From assembly GCA_016197405.1 (NCBI GenBank), contig JACPVR010000012.1, positions 62,001-126,000 of the forward strand: a DNA stretch of 64,000 bases, given 5' to 3'. Both the position numbers and the translations under genes were made by a program. Shown in pieces: positions 1-8,399 of the stretch (position 1 is its first letter; each line of letters starts with the position of its first letter). The notes beneath the pieces were generated by a model. It was not told the DNA's origin and ran no database searches. It saw only the letters and a program-made list of their open reading frames with translations. The stretch comes from Mycobacterium sp. (lineage in GTDB: Bacteria; Actinomycetota; Actinomycetes; Mycobacteriales; Mycobacteriaceae).

Positions 1-1082
1 GTTTCGGGCAGGTCAAGCTGGCCCTGCTCAACGAGATCCTGGGCCGCTCCCGCTGGGCCCCGTCGGTTTTCGGCTGTCAGGCGCCGGACTCCGGCAACGC
101 CGAGATCCTGGCCCTGTTCGGCACCGACGAGCAGAAGCAGCGCTACCTGCAGCCACTGCTCGACGGCGAGATCTCGTCCTGCTATTCGATGACCGAACCG
201 CAGGGCGGATCGGACCCGGGACTGTTCGTCACCCGCGCCGAGCGCGACGGCGACAGCTGGGTCATCAACGGGGAGAAGTGGTTCTCCTCGCACGCCCGGC
301 ACGCGTCGTTCTTCATCGTGATGGCGGTGACCAATCCTGAGGCGCGCACCCGCGACAAGATGTCGCTTTTCATCGTGCCCGCCGAGACACCCGGTATCGA
401 GATCGTCCGCAACGTGGGTGTCGGCGGCGAGAGTTCCGAGCACGCCTCACACGGCTACGTCCGCTACACCGATGTCCGGGTGCCGCTCGATCACGTGCTC
501 GGCGGTGAAGGCCAGGCGTTCGCGATCGCGCAGACCCGCCTCGGCGGCGGCCGTATCCACCACGCCATGCGCACCATCGCACTGGCCCGGCGCGCCTTCG
601 ACATGATGTGCGAGCGTGCGGTGTCCCGGCAGACCCGGATGGGATCGTTGGGCAGCTTCCAGATGACGCAGGAGAAGATCGCCGACAGCTGGATCCAGAT
701 CGAACAGTTCCGGCTGCTGGTGCTGCGTACCGCGTGGCTCATCGACAAGCACCACGACTACCAGTTGGTGCGCCGCGACATCGCCGCGGTCAAGGTCGCG
801 ATGCCGCAGGTGCTGCACGATGTGGTGCAGCGGGCCATGCATCTGCACGGAGCACTGGGCGTTTCCAACGAGATGCCGTTCGTCAAGATGATGATCGCCG
901 CGGAATCGCTGGCCATCGCCGACGGCCCCACCGAAGTGCACAAGCTGACGCTGGCCCGGCGGACGCTCAAGGAGTACGAACCGGTGCAGACACTGTTCCC
1001 GTCGGCGCATATCCCGACGCGACGGGCGCAGGCCGCGGCCCGGCTCGCTGAACGCCTCGAACACGAGGTCGCCGAGCTCTGA
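1..1082 (+). CDS. Acyl-CoA dehydrogenase, 5' end cut by the window edge
   Basis: The reading frame is open from base 3 and gives 359 visible residues; the start lies outside the window. The protein should oxidise an acyl-CoA at the alpha-beta bond using FAD. The flavin-site motif YSMTEPQGGSDPG is near visible residue 61, and the C-terminal helical domain carries MHLHGALGVSNEMPF and ADGPTEVHKLTLARR. This layout resembles the ACAD10/11-like branch of the family (family knowledge). Missing residues are the N-terminal helical domain. The substrate cannot be inferred. A strong inverted repeat follows the stop codon. Confidence 0.93.
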   Translation, partial: FGQVKLALLNEILGRSRWAPSVFGCQAPDSGNAEILALFGTDEQKQRYLQPLLDGEISSCYSMTEPQGGSDPGLFVTRAERDGDSWVINGEKWFSSHARHASFFIVMAVTNPEARTRDKMSLFIVPAETPGIEIVRNVGVGGESSEHASHGYVRYTDVRVPLDHVLGGEGQAFAIAQTRLGGGRIHHAMRTIALARRAFDMMCERAVSRQTRMGSLGSFQMTQEKIADSWIQIEQFRLLVLRTAWLIDKHHDYQLVRRDIAAVKVAMPQVLHDVVQRAMHLHGALGVSNEMPFVKMMIAAESLAIADGPTEVHKLTLARRTLKEYEPVQTLFPSAHIPTRRAQAAARLAERLEHEVAEL

Positions 1083-1090
1083 TCCGAGCC

Positions 1091-1148
1091 CGGGCGTGGA
1101 GTTATGACACGCTATTGGCAGTCATGCGTGTCATAACTCCACACCCGG
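1091..1148. terminator. Long perfect hairpin between acyl-CoA dehydrogenase and TauE gene
   Basis: The arms 1096-1112 and 1126-1142 are perfect 17-base reverse complements around a 13-base loop. Past one mismatch, 1091-1094 also pairs with 1144-1147. There is no T-tract, so this is not a classical intrinsic terminator. It ends 7 bases before the GTG of the next gene and could be a bidirectional terminator, an operator or a translation-controlling hairpin. Confidence 0.6.
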
Positions 1149-1155
1149 CCCGCCG

Positions 1156-1917
1156 GTGAGCCATATCCACTGGGCACTGCTTTTCGCCGCCGGCGTCGTC
1201 GGCGGACTGACCGGAAGCATCGCCGGTCTGGCCTCGGTCGCCACCTACCCGGCACTATTGGCGGTGGGCCTGCCGCCCGTGACGGCCAATGTCACCAACA
1301 CCGTCGCCCTGGTGTTCAACGGCATCGGATCGATCCTCGGCTCACGACCCGAGCTGGCCGGGCAGGGCCGCTGGTTGTTGCGGATGACCCCGATCGCGGC
1401 GCTGGGCGGGGCAGCGGGCGCGGTACTGCTGCTCACGACGCCCGCCGACGGTTTCGAGAAGATCGTGCCGTGGCTGCTGGCGTTCTCGGCGCTGGCGATT
1501 GTGGTGCCGCGATCGGCGGTCACCGCCGACGGTGTCGACGGCAAGGCCGGTCACCGCAGGCTGCTGCTGGAGGCCGCGGCGATATTCGCGATCGCGATCT
1601 ATGGCGGCTACTTCGGTGCGGCCGCCGGGGTGGTGCTGCTGGCCATGCTGCTGCGCACTGGTCAGGCGTCGCTGGCACATTCCAATGCCGCCAAGAACGT
1701 GCTCCTGGGCGCGTCCAACCTCACGGCCGCGGTGATATTCGCGTTCGTCGCACCGGTGCACTGGCCGTCGGTCGTCGCACTCGGGCTGGGCTGCCTGGTC
1801 GGCTCCCGGCTCGGCCCGGTGGTGGTGCGCCGCACCCCGACCACCCCCATGCGGGTGGTCATCGGGATCGGCGCGCTGGTGCTGGCGATCAAACTCGGTA
1901 TCGACGCCTACAGCTGA
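1156..1917 (+). CDS. TauE/SafE (TSUP) family sulfite/organoanion exporter
   Basis: A 253-residue polytopic membrane protein with the internal duplication typical of TSUP transporters. The first half has the Gly-rich segment GVVGGLTGSIAGLAS followed by ANVTNTVALVFNGIGS. The second half repeats it as YGGYFGAAAGVVLL and SNAAKNVLLGASNLTA. The family exports sulfite, sulfoacetate and related anions from the cytoplasm. The GTG start fits the first predicted helix, but no strong Shine-Dalgarno is visible because the upstream bases form a hairpin. The substrate is unknown. Confidence 0.88.
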   Translation: MSHIHWALLFAAGVVGGLTGSIAGLASVATYPALLAVGLPPVTANVTNTVALVFNGIGSILGSRPELAGQGRWLLRMTPIAALGGAAGAVLLLTTPADGFEKIVPWLLAFSALAIVVPRSAVTADGVDGKAGHRRLLLEAAAIFAIAIYGGYFGAAAGVVLLAMLLRTGQASLAHSNAAKNVLLGASNLTAAVIFAFVAPVHWPSVVALGLGCLVGSRLGPVVVRRTPTTPMRVVIGIGALVLAIKLGIDAYS

Positions 1918-1942
1918 CCCGCGCTTCTCACCCTCTCTTTCA

Positions 1943-2008
1943 ACTACCGCGAGCGTGCGTGTCCCCGGCCCGACACACCGCGCTTTCACCGGATCTGCGC
2001 ACGCTCAC
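1943..2008. repeat. 66-bp dispersed intergenic repeat, copy 1
   Basis: This element recurs at 63383-63448. The first 34 bases are identical, the middle diverges, and the last 13 bases match again. Both copies contain the inverted arms GAGCGTGCG and CGCACGCTC (1951-1959 and 1998-2006). It lies just after the TauE stop codon and before the end of the convergent MaoC gene. Confidence 0.8.
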
Positions 2009-2019
2009 GGCACGAAGAG

Positions 2020-2478
2020 CTAGCCGCCGATATAGCGCAGCAGGCTCTCGGCGACGCAGGCCGGCTTGGCGGCACCCTCGATCTCGATGGTCGTCGACAC
2101 CGTCAGCTGCACGGTGTTGTTACCGAGATCCTCGGCACCGACCAGCGTGCTCTGCGCGCGGACCTTCGACCCCACCGGCACCGGCGACGGGAACCGCACC
2201 TTGTTCAGGCCGTAGTTGATGGCCAGCTTGATCCCCTTCACCGTGTACATGTCGTGCATGAGCCGCGGCAACAGCGACAGCGTCATGAATCCGTGCGCGA
2301 TCGTGGTGCCGAACGGCCCGTCCTTGGCGCGCTCGGGGTCGACGTGGATCCACTGATGGTCACCGGTCGCGTCGGCGAAGAGGTTGACCTCTTCCTGCGT
2401 GATGGTCACCCAGTCGCTGGTGCCGAGCACTTCGCCGGTCGCGGCGACCAGGGCGTCGAGGGATTCGAAGGTCCGCAT
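2020..2478 (-). CDS. htdZ: MaoC-like (R)-specific enoyl-CoA hydratase
   Basis: A 152-residue single hot-dog protein that should hydrate trans-2-enoyl-CoA to (R)-3-hydroxyacyl-CoA. The hydratase-2 motif FADATGDHQWIHVDP spans about residues 34-48 and carries the catalytic pair Asp40 and His45; a second block GTTIAHGFMTLSL follows. The ATG at 2478 was chosen because AAGGAGAG lies just upstream; the frame continues further but without a site. Length and motif match M. tuberculosis Rv0130/HtdZ (memory). It is the last gene of the reverse CaiB-TesB-MaoC set, which suggests a small CoA-processing unit. Confidence 0.9.
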   Translation of the reverse strand: MRTFESLDALVAATGEVLGTSDWVTITQEEVNLFADATGDHQWIHVDPERAKDGPFGTTIAHGFMTLSLLPRLMHDMYTVKGIKLAINYGLNKVRFPSPVPVGSKVRAQSTLVGAEDLGNNTVQLTVSTTIEIEGAAKPACVAESLLRYIGG

Positions 2479-2543
2479 ATCTCTCCTTGACGAATTCGGT
2501 GCCCACCGGGATGCAGCGGGCCTGATGCCATCTTGGCGTCCGG

Positions 2544-3359
2544 CTATTCGCGGGCTGCGATCAGCCCCTCCTGGACCATGGTCGCGGCGATCAGGCCGTC
2601 GGCGCCGACGAGTTCGGCGGTGATCACGCCACGACCCCGGGCCGCGGCCGGTGACCGCGATTCCAGCAGGTTCCACCGATCGGCCCGGATCGGGCGATGG
2701 AACCACACCGATGAGTCGGTGGTACCGCTGCGGTGACTGCGATCGGCCATCGAATGGCCGTGCACCCGCAGCGCCGGATCGATCATGTAGACATCGGTGA
2801 CGAAAAGTGCCGCACAAATATGCACGAGCGGGTCATCGGGCATCGGAACTGTTGTGCGCCACCACAACCGGCGCACAAAGGACTCGCCCTCCCCCTCGTC
2901 GACCATCCGGATGTCGAACTCGCCGGGCGGCAGGCCCGGCGCGGGTCCAGCGGGCCCGGTGACCTCGAGGGTTTCCGGGTCGTCGGGCAACGGCTGCGTC
3001 CCGCCGTGGTAGCGGCCGTGCTCGGGACCGGGCAGCGGAGTCGCGAACGACACCGTCGCGGCGGTGATGAGCCGGTCGGCCTGGTGCGCGAGCGCCCGCC
3101 GGGAGGCCGCGGTCCGGCCGTCGTAGGTGCGCTCCACGGTGTAGACGATCGGTACCGCGGCCGCACCGCCACGCAGGAACTGCAGATGCATGCTCATCGG
3201 GACGAATGCCGCCCCCTCGACCGTCGCGGCCGCCGCGGCCATCGATTGCGCGACGAACTGCCCGCCGAAGACCCGTTTGCCCTCTGGGCCGTACCCGGTG
3301 GCCAGCGCGCTGTCACCGGCACCTGGCTGTACCGCAAGCAATTCCAGCAGCACGCTCAC
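2544..3359 (-). CDS. Acyl-CoA thioesterase II (TesB-like)
   Basis: A 271-residue double hot-dog thioesterase that should hydrolyse acyl-CoA to free acid and CoA. Recognisable blocks are VFGGQFVAQSMAAAAATV near residue 30, the first-domain MSMHLQFLRGG, and the C-terminal WFHRPIRADRW and AATMVQEGLIA. The GTG start overlaps the stop codon of the upstream CaiB gene in a GTGA arrangement, so translation is probably coupled. The usual SLDHAMWFH segment reads TTDSSVWFH here, which retains the Asp. The chain-length preference is unknown. Confidence 0.9.
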   Translation of the reverse strand: MSVLLELLAVQPGAGDSALATGYGPEGKRVFGGQFVAQSMAAAAATVEGAAFVPMSMHLQFLRGGAAAVPIVYTVERTYDGRTAASRRALAHQADRLITAATVSFATPLPGPEHGRYHGGTQPLPDDPETLEVTGPAGPAPGLPPGEFDIRMVDEGEGESFVRRLWWRTTVPMPDDPLVHICAALFVTDVYMIDPALRVHGHSMADRSHRSGTTDSSVWFHRPIRADRWNLLESRSPAAARGRGVITAELVGADGLIAATMVQEGLIAARE

Positions 3360-4603
3360 CGGTCAGCCTCAACCGAAGCCGAAGCCACCGTTCCCGCGTC
3401 GTCCAAGGCGGCCACCTCCTGGGCACTGAGCCCGAGCCGCTCGGCCAGCACGGCCGCGGTGTCATCGCCGAGCGCGGGCGCGGGTACCGCCGGGATGTGC
3501 ACCCCGTCGACCGACAACGGCAGACCGCTTGCCAGGTACTCCCCGATCCCGGGCTGCTGCAGCGGCGCGAACAACGGGTTGCCGGTGACCTTTTCGTCGG
3601 CGGCGGCTTCGGCGAAACTGCGGTAGCGCTCCCACAGGATCGACGTCCCGGCCAGCCCGGCGGCGATCTCGTCGGCGCGGTGTCCGGCGAACCAGGGCGT
3701 GAACAGCGCGCCGAGTGCGTCGCGGTGTTCGAAGCGATGTCCCTCGTCGGCGAAGTCCACGCCGAGAGACTCCTCCAGCGCGGCGACGGCGGCGGCGGTG
3801 CCGGTCAGCTCGGTGAGATCACGGATGTGCCGGGCCGTGAGCGCGACGAGCATGAACGCGACACCGTCGGAGCTGGTGAAGGTCTGCCCGTACTGCCCGT
3901 AGATGGCATTGCCGAGCCGTTGGCGCTGTGTTCCGTTGACCATCGGCTCGGTGAGGAATCCGAGGTTGCTCGCGGTGGCCAGCGCAACATCCTCCAGCGG
4001 CAACCGGATCCGGCTACCTGCGCCGGTGGCATCGCGGTGCCGCAACGCGGCGGTGACGCCGAGGGCGGCATACAGACCGCATGCCACGTCCCAGGCCGGC
4101 AGCACGTGGTTGATCGGGCCGGTCTCGGTCGGTGGCCCGGTAACCAGCGGGAAGCCCAAGCCGGCATTGACGGTGTAGTCCACCCCGGTGCCGCCGCCGG
4201 AACGCCCGGACACCTCGAGGTGGATGAGGTCGGGGCGACGGGTCACCAGCTGCTCATACGAATGCCATTGCCGACCAACCACGTTGGTTATCAGGATGCC
4301 CCCGGTCGGGCCGCTCTCGGCGATGAGCCTGGCGATGAGTTCCTGACCGTCGGGTGAGCGCATATCCACCGCGACCGAGCGCTTGCCCTTGTTCAGCCCG
4401 GTCCAGTAGATGCTGGTGCCGCTCTCGGCCAGGGGCCAGCGCCGGTAGTCGGCGGCGCCGCCGGCGGGATCGACCCGGATCACCTCGGCGCCCAACTGGG
4501 CCAGCGTCATCCCGGCCAACGGCACCGCGACGAAGCTGGAGATCTCCACCACCCGCACACCGGCCAGCGGCATCGACGGTCCCGGCGTCGGGATTGTCGG
4601 CAT
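3356..4603 (-). CDS. CaiB/BaiF family (class III) CoA-transferase
   Basis: A 415-residue protein of the class III CoA-transferase family, which moves CoA between carboxylic acids through an acyl-aspartyl intermediate. The N-terminus has the Rossmann signature PLAGVRVVEISSFVAVPLAG and AQLGAEVIRVDP. The likely catalytic Asp lies in AWDVACGLYAALGVTAAL. The ATG at 4603 follows GAGGGGAG at a good distance, whereas the upstream in-frame extension lacks family similarity. It is the first gene of a reverse operon with the thioesterase and hydratase. It could act as a racemase of the AMACR type, so the exact reaction is open. Confidence 0.88.
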   Translation of the reverse strand: MPTIPTPGPSMPLAGVRVVEISSFVAVPLAGMTLAQLGAEVIRVDPAGGAADYRRWPLAESGTSIYWTGLNKGKRSVAVDMRSPDGQELIARLIAESGPTGGILITNVVGRQWHSYEQLVTRRPDLIHLEVSGRSGGGTGVDYTVNAGLGFPLVTGPPTETGPINHVLPAWDVACGLYAALGVTAALRHRDATGAGSRIRLPLEDVALATASNLGFLTEPMVNGTQRQRLGNAIYGQYGQTFTSSDGVAFMLVALTARHIRDLTELTGTAAAVAALEESLGVDFADEGHRFEHRDALGALFTPWFAGHRADEIAAGLAGTSILWERYRSFAEAAADEKVTGNPLFAPLQQPGIGEYLASGLPLSVDGVHIPAVPAPALGDDTAAVLAERLGLSAQEVAALDDAGTVASASVEADR

Positions 4604-4834
4604 GGTTACTCCCCTCACAACAGACCAATGTCCTGCGGCACGAGTCAACCAGTTCGATCGGTACCGGTGACGGGCGCCTTGGCCGGCCCATCCTTGCGCC
4701 GATGACATCGCGGGTGCGCGCCGCCGTCGAGCGGGCCCTCGACGCGGCCGAGATCGGACATCTGTTGACCTCCTGTCTGGCCGGTGCCGGTGTGGTTCTA
4801 TGAACGACGGAATCCGGTTCGTCTGGGAGGTGCC

Positions 4835-5641
4835 ATGCCGATAACGCCGGCGCAGATCTCACTGGCGGGCCAGGTGGCCGTGGTGACCGGCGGCGGCGCG
4901 GGAATCGGTCGCGGTATCGCCGCCGGGCTGCGGGCATTCGGCGCCTCGGTGGCGATCTGGGAGCGCGACCCCGAAACCTGCGGAGCCGCAGCCGAATCGA
5001 TCGATGCGCTCGGCATTGTCACCGATGTGCGCGACGGTGGTGCCGTGGATTCGGCACTGGCACAGACCACAGCCGAACTCGGCACCGTCAGCATCCTGGT
5101 CAACAATGCCGGCGGCGTTTTTGCCTCACCGCTGCTCGAGACCACTGAGAACGGCTGGGATGCGTTGTACCGCAGCAATCTTCGGCACGTGTTGTTATGC
5201 ACGCAGCGGGTGGCGCGCGAACTCGCTGCGTCAGGCCGGCCCGGCAGCGTCATCAACATCACCTCGATCGAGGGGGTGCGCGCGGCACCGGGTTACGCCG
5301 CCTACGCCGCGGCCAAGGCCGGAGTCATCAACTACACCAAGACCGCCGCGCTCGAACTGGCGCCGCACCGGATCCGGGTCAATGCACTGGCACCCGACAT
5401 CACGCTGACCGAGGGCCTGGCGGCACTCGCCGATACCGACCACTCGGCACGGCTGGCCCGCATCGTCCCGCTCGGCCGGGCTGGCCATGTCGACGATATC
5501 GCCGGTGCCGCAGTATTTCTGGCCTCCGATCTGGCCGGCTACATCACCGGCCAGACATTGCACGTCGACGGTGGCACGCAGGCATCCAGCGGCTGGTACA
5601 GCGGACCCCAACCCGGGCAGTACCAGCTGGGTCCGGACTAA
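4835..5641 (+). CDS. Short-chain dehydrogenase/reductase (SDR)
   Basis: A 268-residue classical SDR using NAD(P). The cofactor motif TGGGAGIGRG is at about residues 18-27, NNAGG follows, and the catalytic Ser-Tyr-Lys set lies in NITSIEGVRAAPGYAAYAAAK. The C-terminal GQTLHVDGGTQASSG is typical of FabG-like members. The ATG at 4835 has GGGAGG five bases upstream and is preferred over an upstream in-frame start at 4784. The TAA stop overlaps the stop of the convergent antiporter gene. The substrate is not identifiable. Confidence 0.9.
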   Translation: MPITPAQISLAGQVAVVTGGGAGIGRGIAAGLRAFGASVAIWERDPETCGAAAESIDALGIVTDVRDGGAVDSALAQTTAELGTVSILVNNAGGVFASPLLETTENGWDALYRSNLRHVLLCTQRVARELAASGRPGSVINITSIEGVRAAPGYAAYAAAKAGVINYTKTAALELAPHRIRVNALAPDITLTEGLAALADTDHSARLARIVPLGRAGHVDDIAGAAVFLASDLAGYITGQTLHVDGGTQASSGWYSGPQPGQYQLGPD

Positions 5642-7134
5642 TCCGGTTCGCCGTACTCACCGAACCAGTGCGCCAGCTTGCCGCGCCGGCTGACCGCCCG
5701 CAGCCGCCGTTCGGCAGCCTCCCGCGTCGACGTGGTGGTCACGATCATCAGTTCGTCGTTCGATTCGATGCGGGTGTCCGGAGCAGGGACGAAGGTGTGC
5801 CCGGCGCGGATTATCAGGGTGATGACGCTGGGTTCGGGTAGTCGCAACTCGACGATCATCACATTGTGCAACCGGGACGCCGGGCCCACCGTCATGGTTA
5901 TCAGCTCGGCATCGAGCACATCCAACGGCGCTGCATCCAAATGCATTTCGCGGGTGGCATCGGCCGAGACCAGCCGCAGCCGACGTGCCAGCGGCCCCAG
6001 GCTCGGGCCCTGCAACACGGTGAACACCACCACCAGGATGAAGACGATGTTGAGCAGTCGCTGACTGCCCGGAACACCCTCCACGATCGGGAAGGTCGCC
6101 AGCACGATGGGCACACCACCGCGCAGACCGGCCCACGACAGGAAAGCCCGTTCCCGCCACGGCACCCGGAATCCGGCGAGCGACAGTTCCACCGACAGCG
6201 GACGCGCTAAAAGCAGCAGCACCAGGCCGACGACGATCGCCGGCACCACTTCACTGCGCAGTTCGTGGGGTGACACCAGCAGACCCAGCAGCACGAACAG
6301 CGCGATCTGCGCGAGCCAGCCCAGCCCCTCGGCGAAGGACCTGGTGGCCGCGCGGTGCGGTAATCCGGTGTTGGCCAGCACCAGCCCGGCCAGGTAGGCC
6401 GCCAGGAAACCGCTGGCATGCACCACACCTGATGCGGCGAAGGCCACGATGCCGAGCCCGAAGATCGCCACCGGGTACAGACCGCTGGCCGGCAGCGCCA
6501 CGCGGCGCAACGCGAACGAGCCCACCGCGCCGCACGCCAGGCCGATGGCGGCGCCGACGCCCAGTTCGTAGACCAGCTCCACGGCGGCGAAACCGGGCCG
6601 GAAGTCCAGCGGCACCGCCGAGAACATCAGCACCAGGATCACCGCGGGTGCGTCGTTGAAACCCGACTCGGCCTCCAGCAGACCGACCACCCGACGCGGT
6701 AGCGGCAGCACCCGCAGCACCGAGAACACCGCGGCCGCATCGGTCGAGGACACGACCGCCCCCAGCAGCAACGCCAGCTGCCAGTCCATCCCGAGCAGCA
6801 GATGCGCACCCGCGGCGGTGACGATCATGCTGACGGCGACCCCCAGCGTCGCCAGCACCGCGGCAGGCGCCAGGACGCGGCGGATATCGCCGAACCGGGT
6901 CGTCAGACCACCTTCGATGAGGATTATCGCGAGCGCGGCGGTACCCAGATCGCGGGCCAGGTTGACATCGTCGAAGTTCAGCCCGAGACCGTCTTCGCCG
7001 ACCGCCACCCCAACCGCCAGGAACAACAGCAGGCTGGGCAATCCGACACGGGTCGCCAACCGGGTCGCGCCGATACTCGCGAGCAGAACCGCGCCGCCGA
7101 TGAGCAGTGCGAGATACATCTGCTCCAACGTCAT
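5638..7134 (-). CDS. K+/H+ antiporter with C-terminal RCK_C domain (NhaP2/CvrA type)
   Basis: A cation/proton antiporter of the CPA1 type, 498 residues. About 12 membrane segments carry SSTDAAAVFSVLR and SGFNDAPAVILVL, where the acidic residues are expected to bind the ion. The last roughly 100 residues form a cytoplasmic TrkA-C (RCK_C) domain around SVITLIIRAGHTFVPAPDT, a ligand-sensing module in potassium antiporters. The ATG at 7134 follows GGGGGAG nine bases upstream; a start at 7152 would overlap that site. It is divergent from a TrkA-like gene across 96 bases, which supports a potassium homeostasis role. Confidence 0.88.
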   Translation of the reverse strand: MTLEQMYLALLIGGAVLLASIGATRLATRVGLPSLLLFLAVGVAVGEDGLGLNFDDVNLARDLGTAALAIILIEGGLTTRFGDIRRVLAPAAVLATLGVAVSMIVTAAGAHLLLGMDWQLALLLGAVVSSTDAAAVFSVLRVLPLPRRVVGLLEAESGFNDAPAVILVLMFSAVPLDFRPGFAAVELVYELGVGAAIGLACGAVGSFALRRVALPASGLYPVAIFGLGIVAFAASGVVHASGFLAAYLAGLVLANTGLPHRAATRSFAEGLGWLAQIALFVLLGLLVSPHELRSEVVPAIVVGLVLLLLARPLSVELSLAGFRVPWRERAFLSWAGLRGGVPIVLATFPIVEGVPGSQRLLNIVFILVVVFTVLQGPSLGPLARRLRLVSADATREMHLDAAPLDVLDAELITMTVGPASRLHNVMIVELRLPEPSVITLIIRAGHTFVPAPDTRIESNDELMIVTTTSTREAAERRLRAVSRRGKLAHWFGEYGEPD

Positions 7135-7230
7135 ACGGTCCGACTCCCCCATTTCGTCCGGCGCGGCGTAGGGGTTAGTAAATCAGGGGATACTTTGACC
7201 CGTTGACTCCCCGAGGAGAGCAAGGCAGGC

Positions 7231-7902
7231 ATGCGGATCGGAATCGCAGGGGCGGGAGCGGTCGGCCGTTCGGTCGCCGAGGAGCTCGTCGAGTACGGGC
7301 ATCAGGTGCTGCTGATCGAAAAAGACATGCGCAAGTACGACCCGCGCGCGGTACCCGGCGCGGACTGGCTGCTCGCCGATGCCTGCGAGTTGACCTCGTT
7401 GCAGGAGGCCGGTATCGAGACCTGCGATGTGGTGATCGCCGCGACCGGTGACGACAAGTCCAATCTCGCGCTGGCACTGCTGGCCAAGACCGAGTTCGGG
7501 GTGGACCGGGTGGTCGCGCGGGTCAACGAGGCCCGCGACGAGCAGTTGTTCACCGAGGCGTGGGGTGTCGACGTCGCAGTCTGCACACCGCGTGCCATGG
7601 TCGCCGCCATCGAGGGCAGCATCGACGCCGGTCACCTGGTGCGCCTGATGGGCCTGGGCCGGGACCGCGCCGGTTTGGCGACCATCACGTTGACGGCCGA
7701 CAGTCCGATCGCCGGGCTGCCGGTCGCCGACCTGCGCCTGCCGCAGGACAGTGCGCTGATCGTCATCCACCGCGCCGACGACGTTCTGCTGCCCCGCCCC
7801 GACGACATCCTGACCGCGGGCGACGAGCTGGTCTTCGTCTCGGCGAGCGGTGTCGAGGAGCAGATCTGGTCGCTGGTGCACGACGCGGCCCGACCGCAGT
7901 GA
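7231..7902 (+). CDS. TrkA family potassium uptake regulatory protein
   Basis: A 223-residue cytoplasmic RCK protein that should gate a K+ transporter in response to NAD(H) or another nucleotide. The N-terminal Rossmann fold starts MRIGIAGAGAVGRSVAEEL, and the acidic residue closing beta-2 is in LLIEKDMRK. A TrkA-C domain fills about residues 140-220 (DSPIAGLPVADLRLPQDSAL). Length matches CeoC of M. tuberculosis (memory), but its usual partner CeoB is absent here. The stop overlaps the GTG of the phosphoesterase gene. The membrane partner may be the divergent antiporter or a distant Trk channel. Confidence 0.87.
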   Translation: MRIGIAGAGAVGRSVAEELVEYGHQVLLIEKDMRKYDPRAVPGADWLLADACELTSLQEAGIETCDVVIAATGDDKSNLALALLAKTEFGVDRVVARVNEARDEQLFTEAWGVDVAVCTPRAMVAAIEGSIDAGHLVRLMGLGRDRAGLATITLTADSPIAGLPVADLRLPQDSALIVIHRADDVLLPRPDDILTAGDELVFVSASGVEEQIWSLVHDAARPQ

Positions 7903-8399
7903 AACTCCTGCTGATCGCCGACACTCACGTCCCCAAGCGGGCCCGTGACCTGCCGGCCGTGGTCTGGGATGAGGTGGCCCGCGCCGATGTCGTCATCCAC
8001 GCCGGCGACTGGGTCGATATCGCGCTGTTGGACACTCTCGAATCGCGCGCGGCGCGGCTGGTGGCGTGCTGGGGTAACAACGACGGCCCGGATCTCCGGG
8101 CGCGCCTGCCCGAGCGCGCCGACGTGACTTTGGGCGGGGTGCGCTTCACGGTGACGCATGAGACCGGCGCCAGTGCGGGCCGCGACGCCCGGATGTCGGC
8201 GCTGTATCCCGATACCGATGTCCTGGTGTTCGGGCACAGCCATATTCCGTGGGATACCACCAGTGCCACCGGGTTGCGGCTGCTCAATCCCGGTTCACCG
8301 ACCGACCGGCGGCGCCAGCCGGACTGCACGTTCATGACGGCGACCACTGCCGGCGGTGTGCTGTCCGAGGTCCGGTTGCACCCGATCGCCAAGGGATGA
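7899..8399 (+). CDS. YfcE/MJ0936-type metallophosphoesterase
   Basis: A compact 166-residue calcineurin-like phosphoesterase. All metal-binding motifs are visible in order: LIADTHVP (Asp and His), IHAGDWVD, WGNNDGPD, THETG and FGHSHIPWD. Members of this family are phosphodiesterases acting on nucleotides or artificial esters. The GTG start overlaps the upstream TGA (GTGA), and its own TGA overlaps the ATG of the acyl-CoA dehydrogenase. It is therefore the middle gene of a tightly coupled trio with a TrkA protein and FadE. The physiological substrate is unknown. Confidence 0.86.
   Translation: MKLLLIADTHVPKRARDLPAVVWDEVARADVVIHAGDWVDIALLDTLESRAARLVACWGNNDGPDLRARLPERADVTLGGVRFTVTHETGASAGRDARMSALYPDTDVLVFGHSHIPWDTTSATGLRLLNPGSPTDRRRQPDCTFMTATTAGGVLSEVRLHPIAKG

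Noticed and set aside
4702..4803. A 33-residue frame starting with ATG before the SDR gene
   Set aside because: It has no ribosome binding site and no family similarity I can recognise; the region may be a remnant or chance frame.
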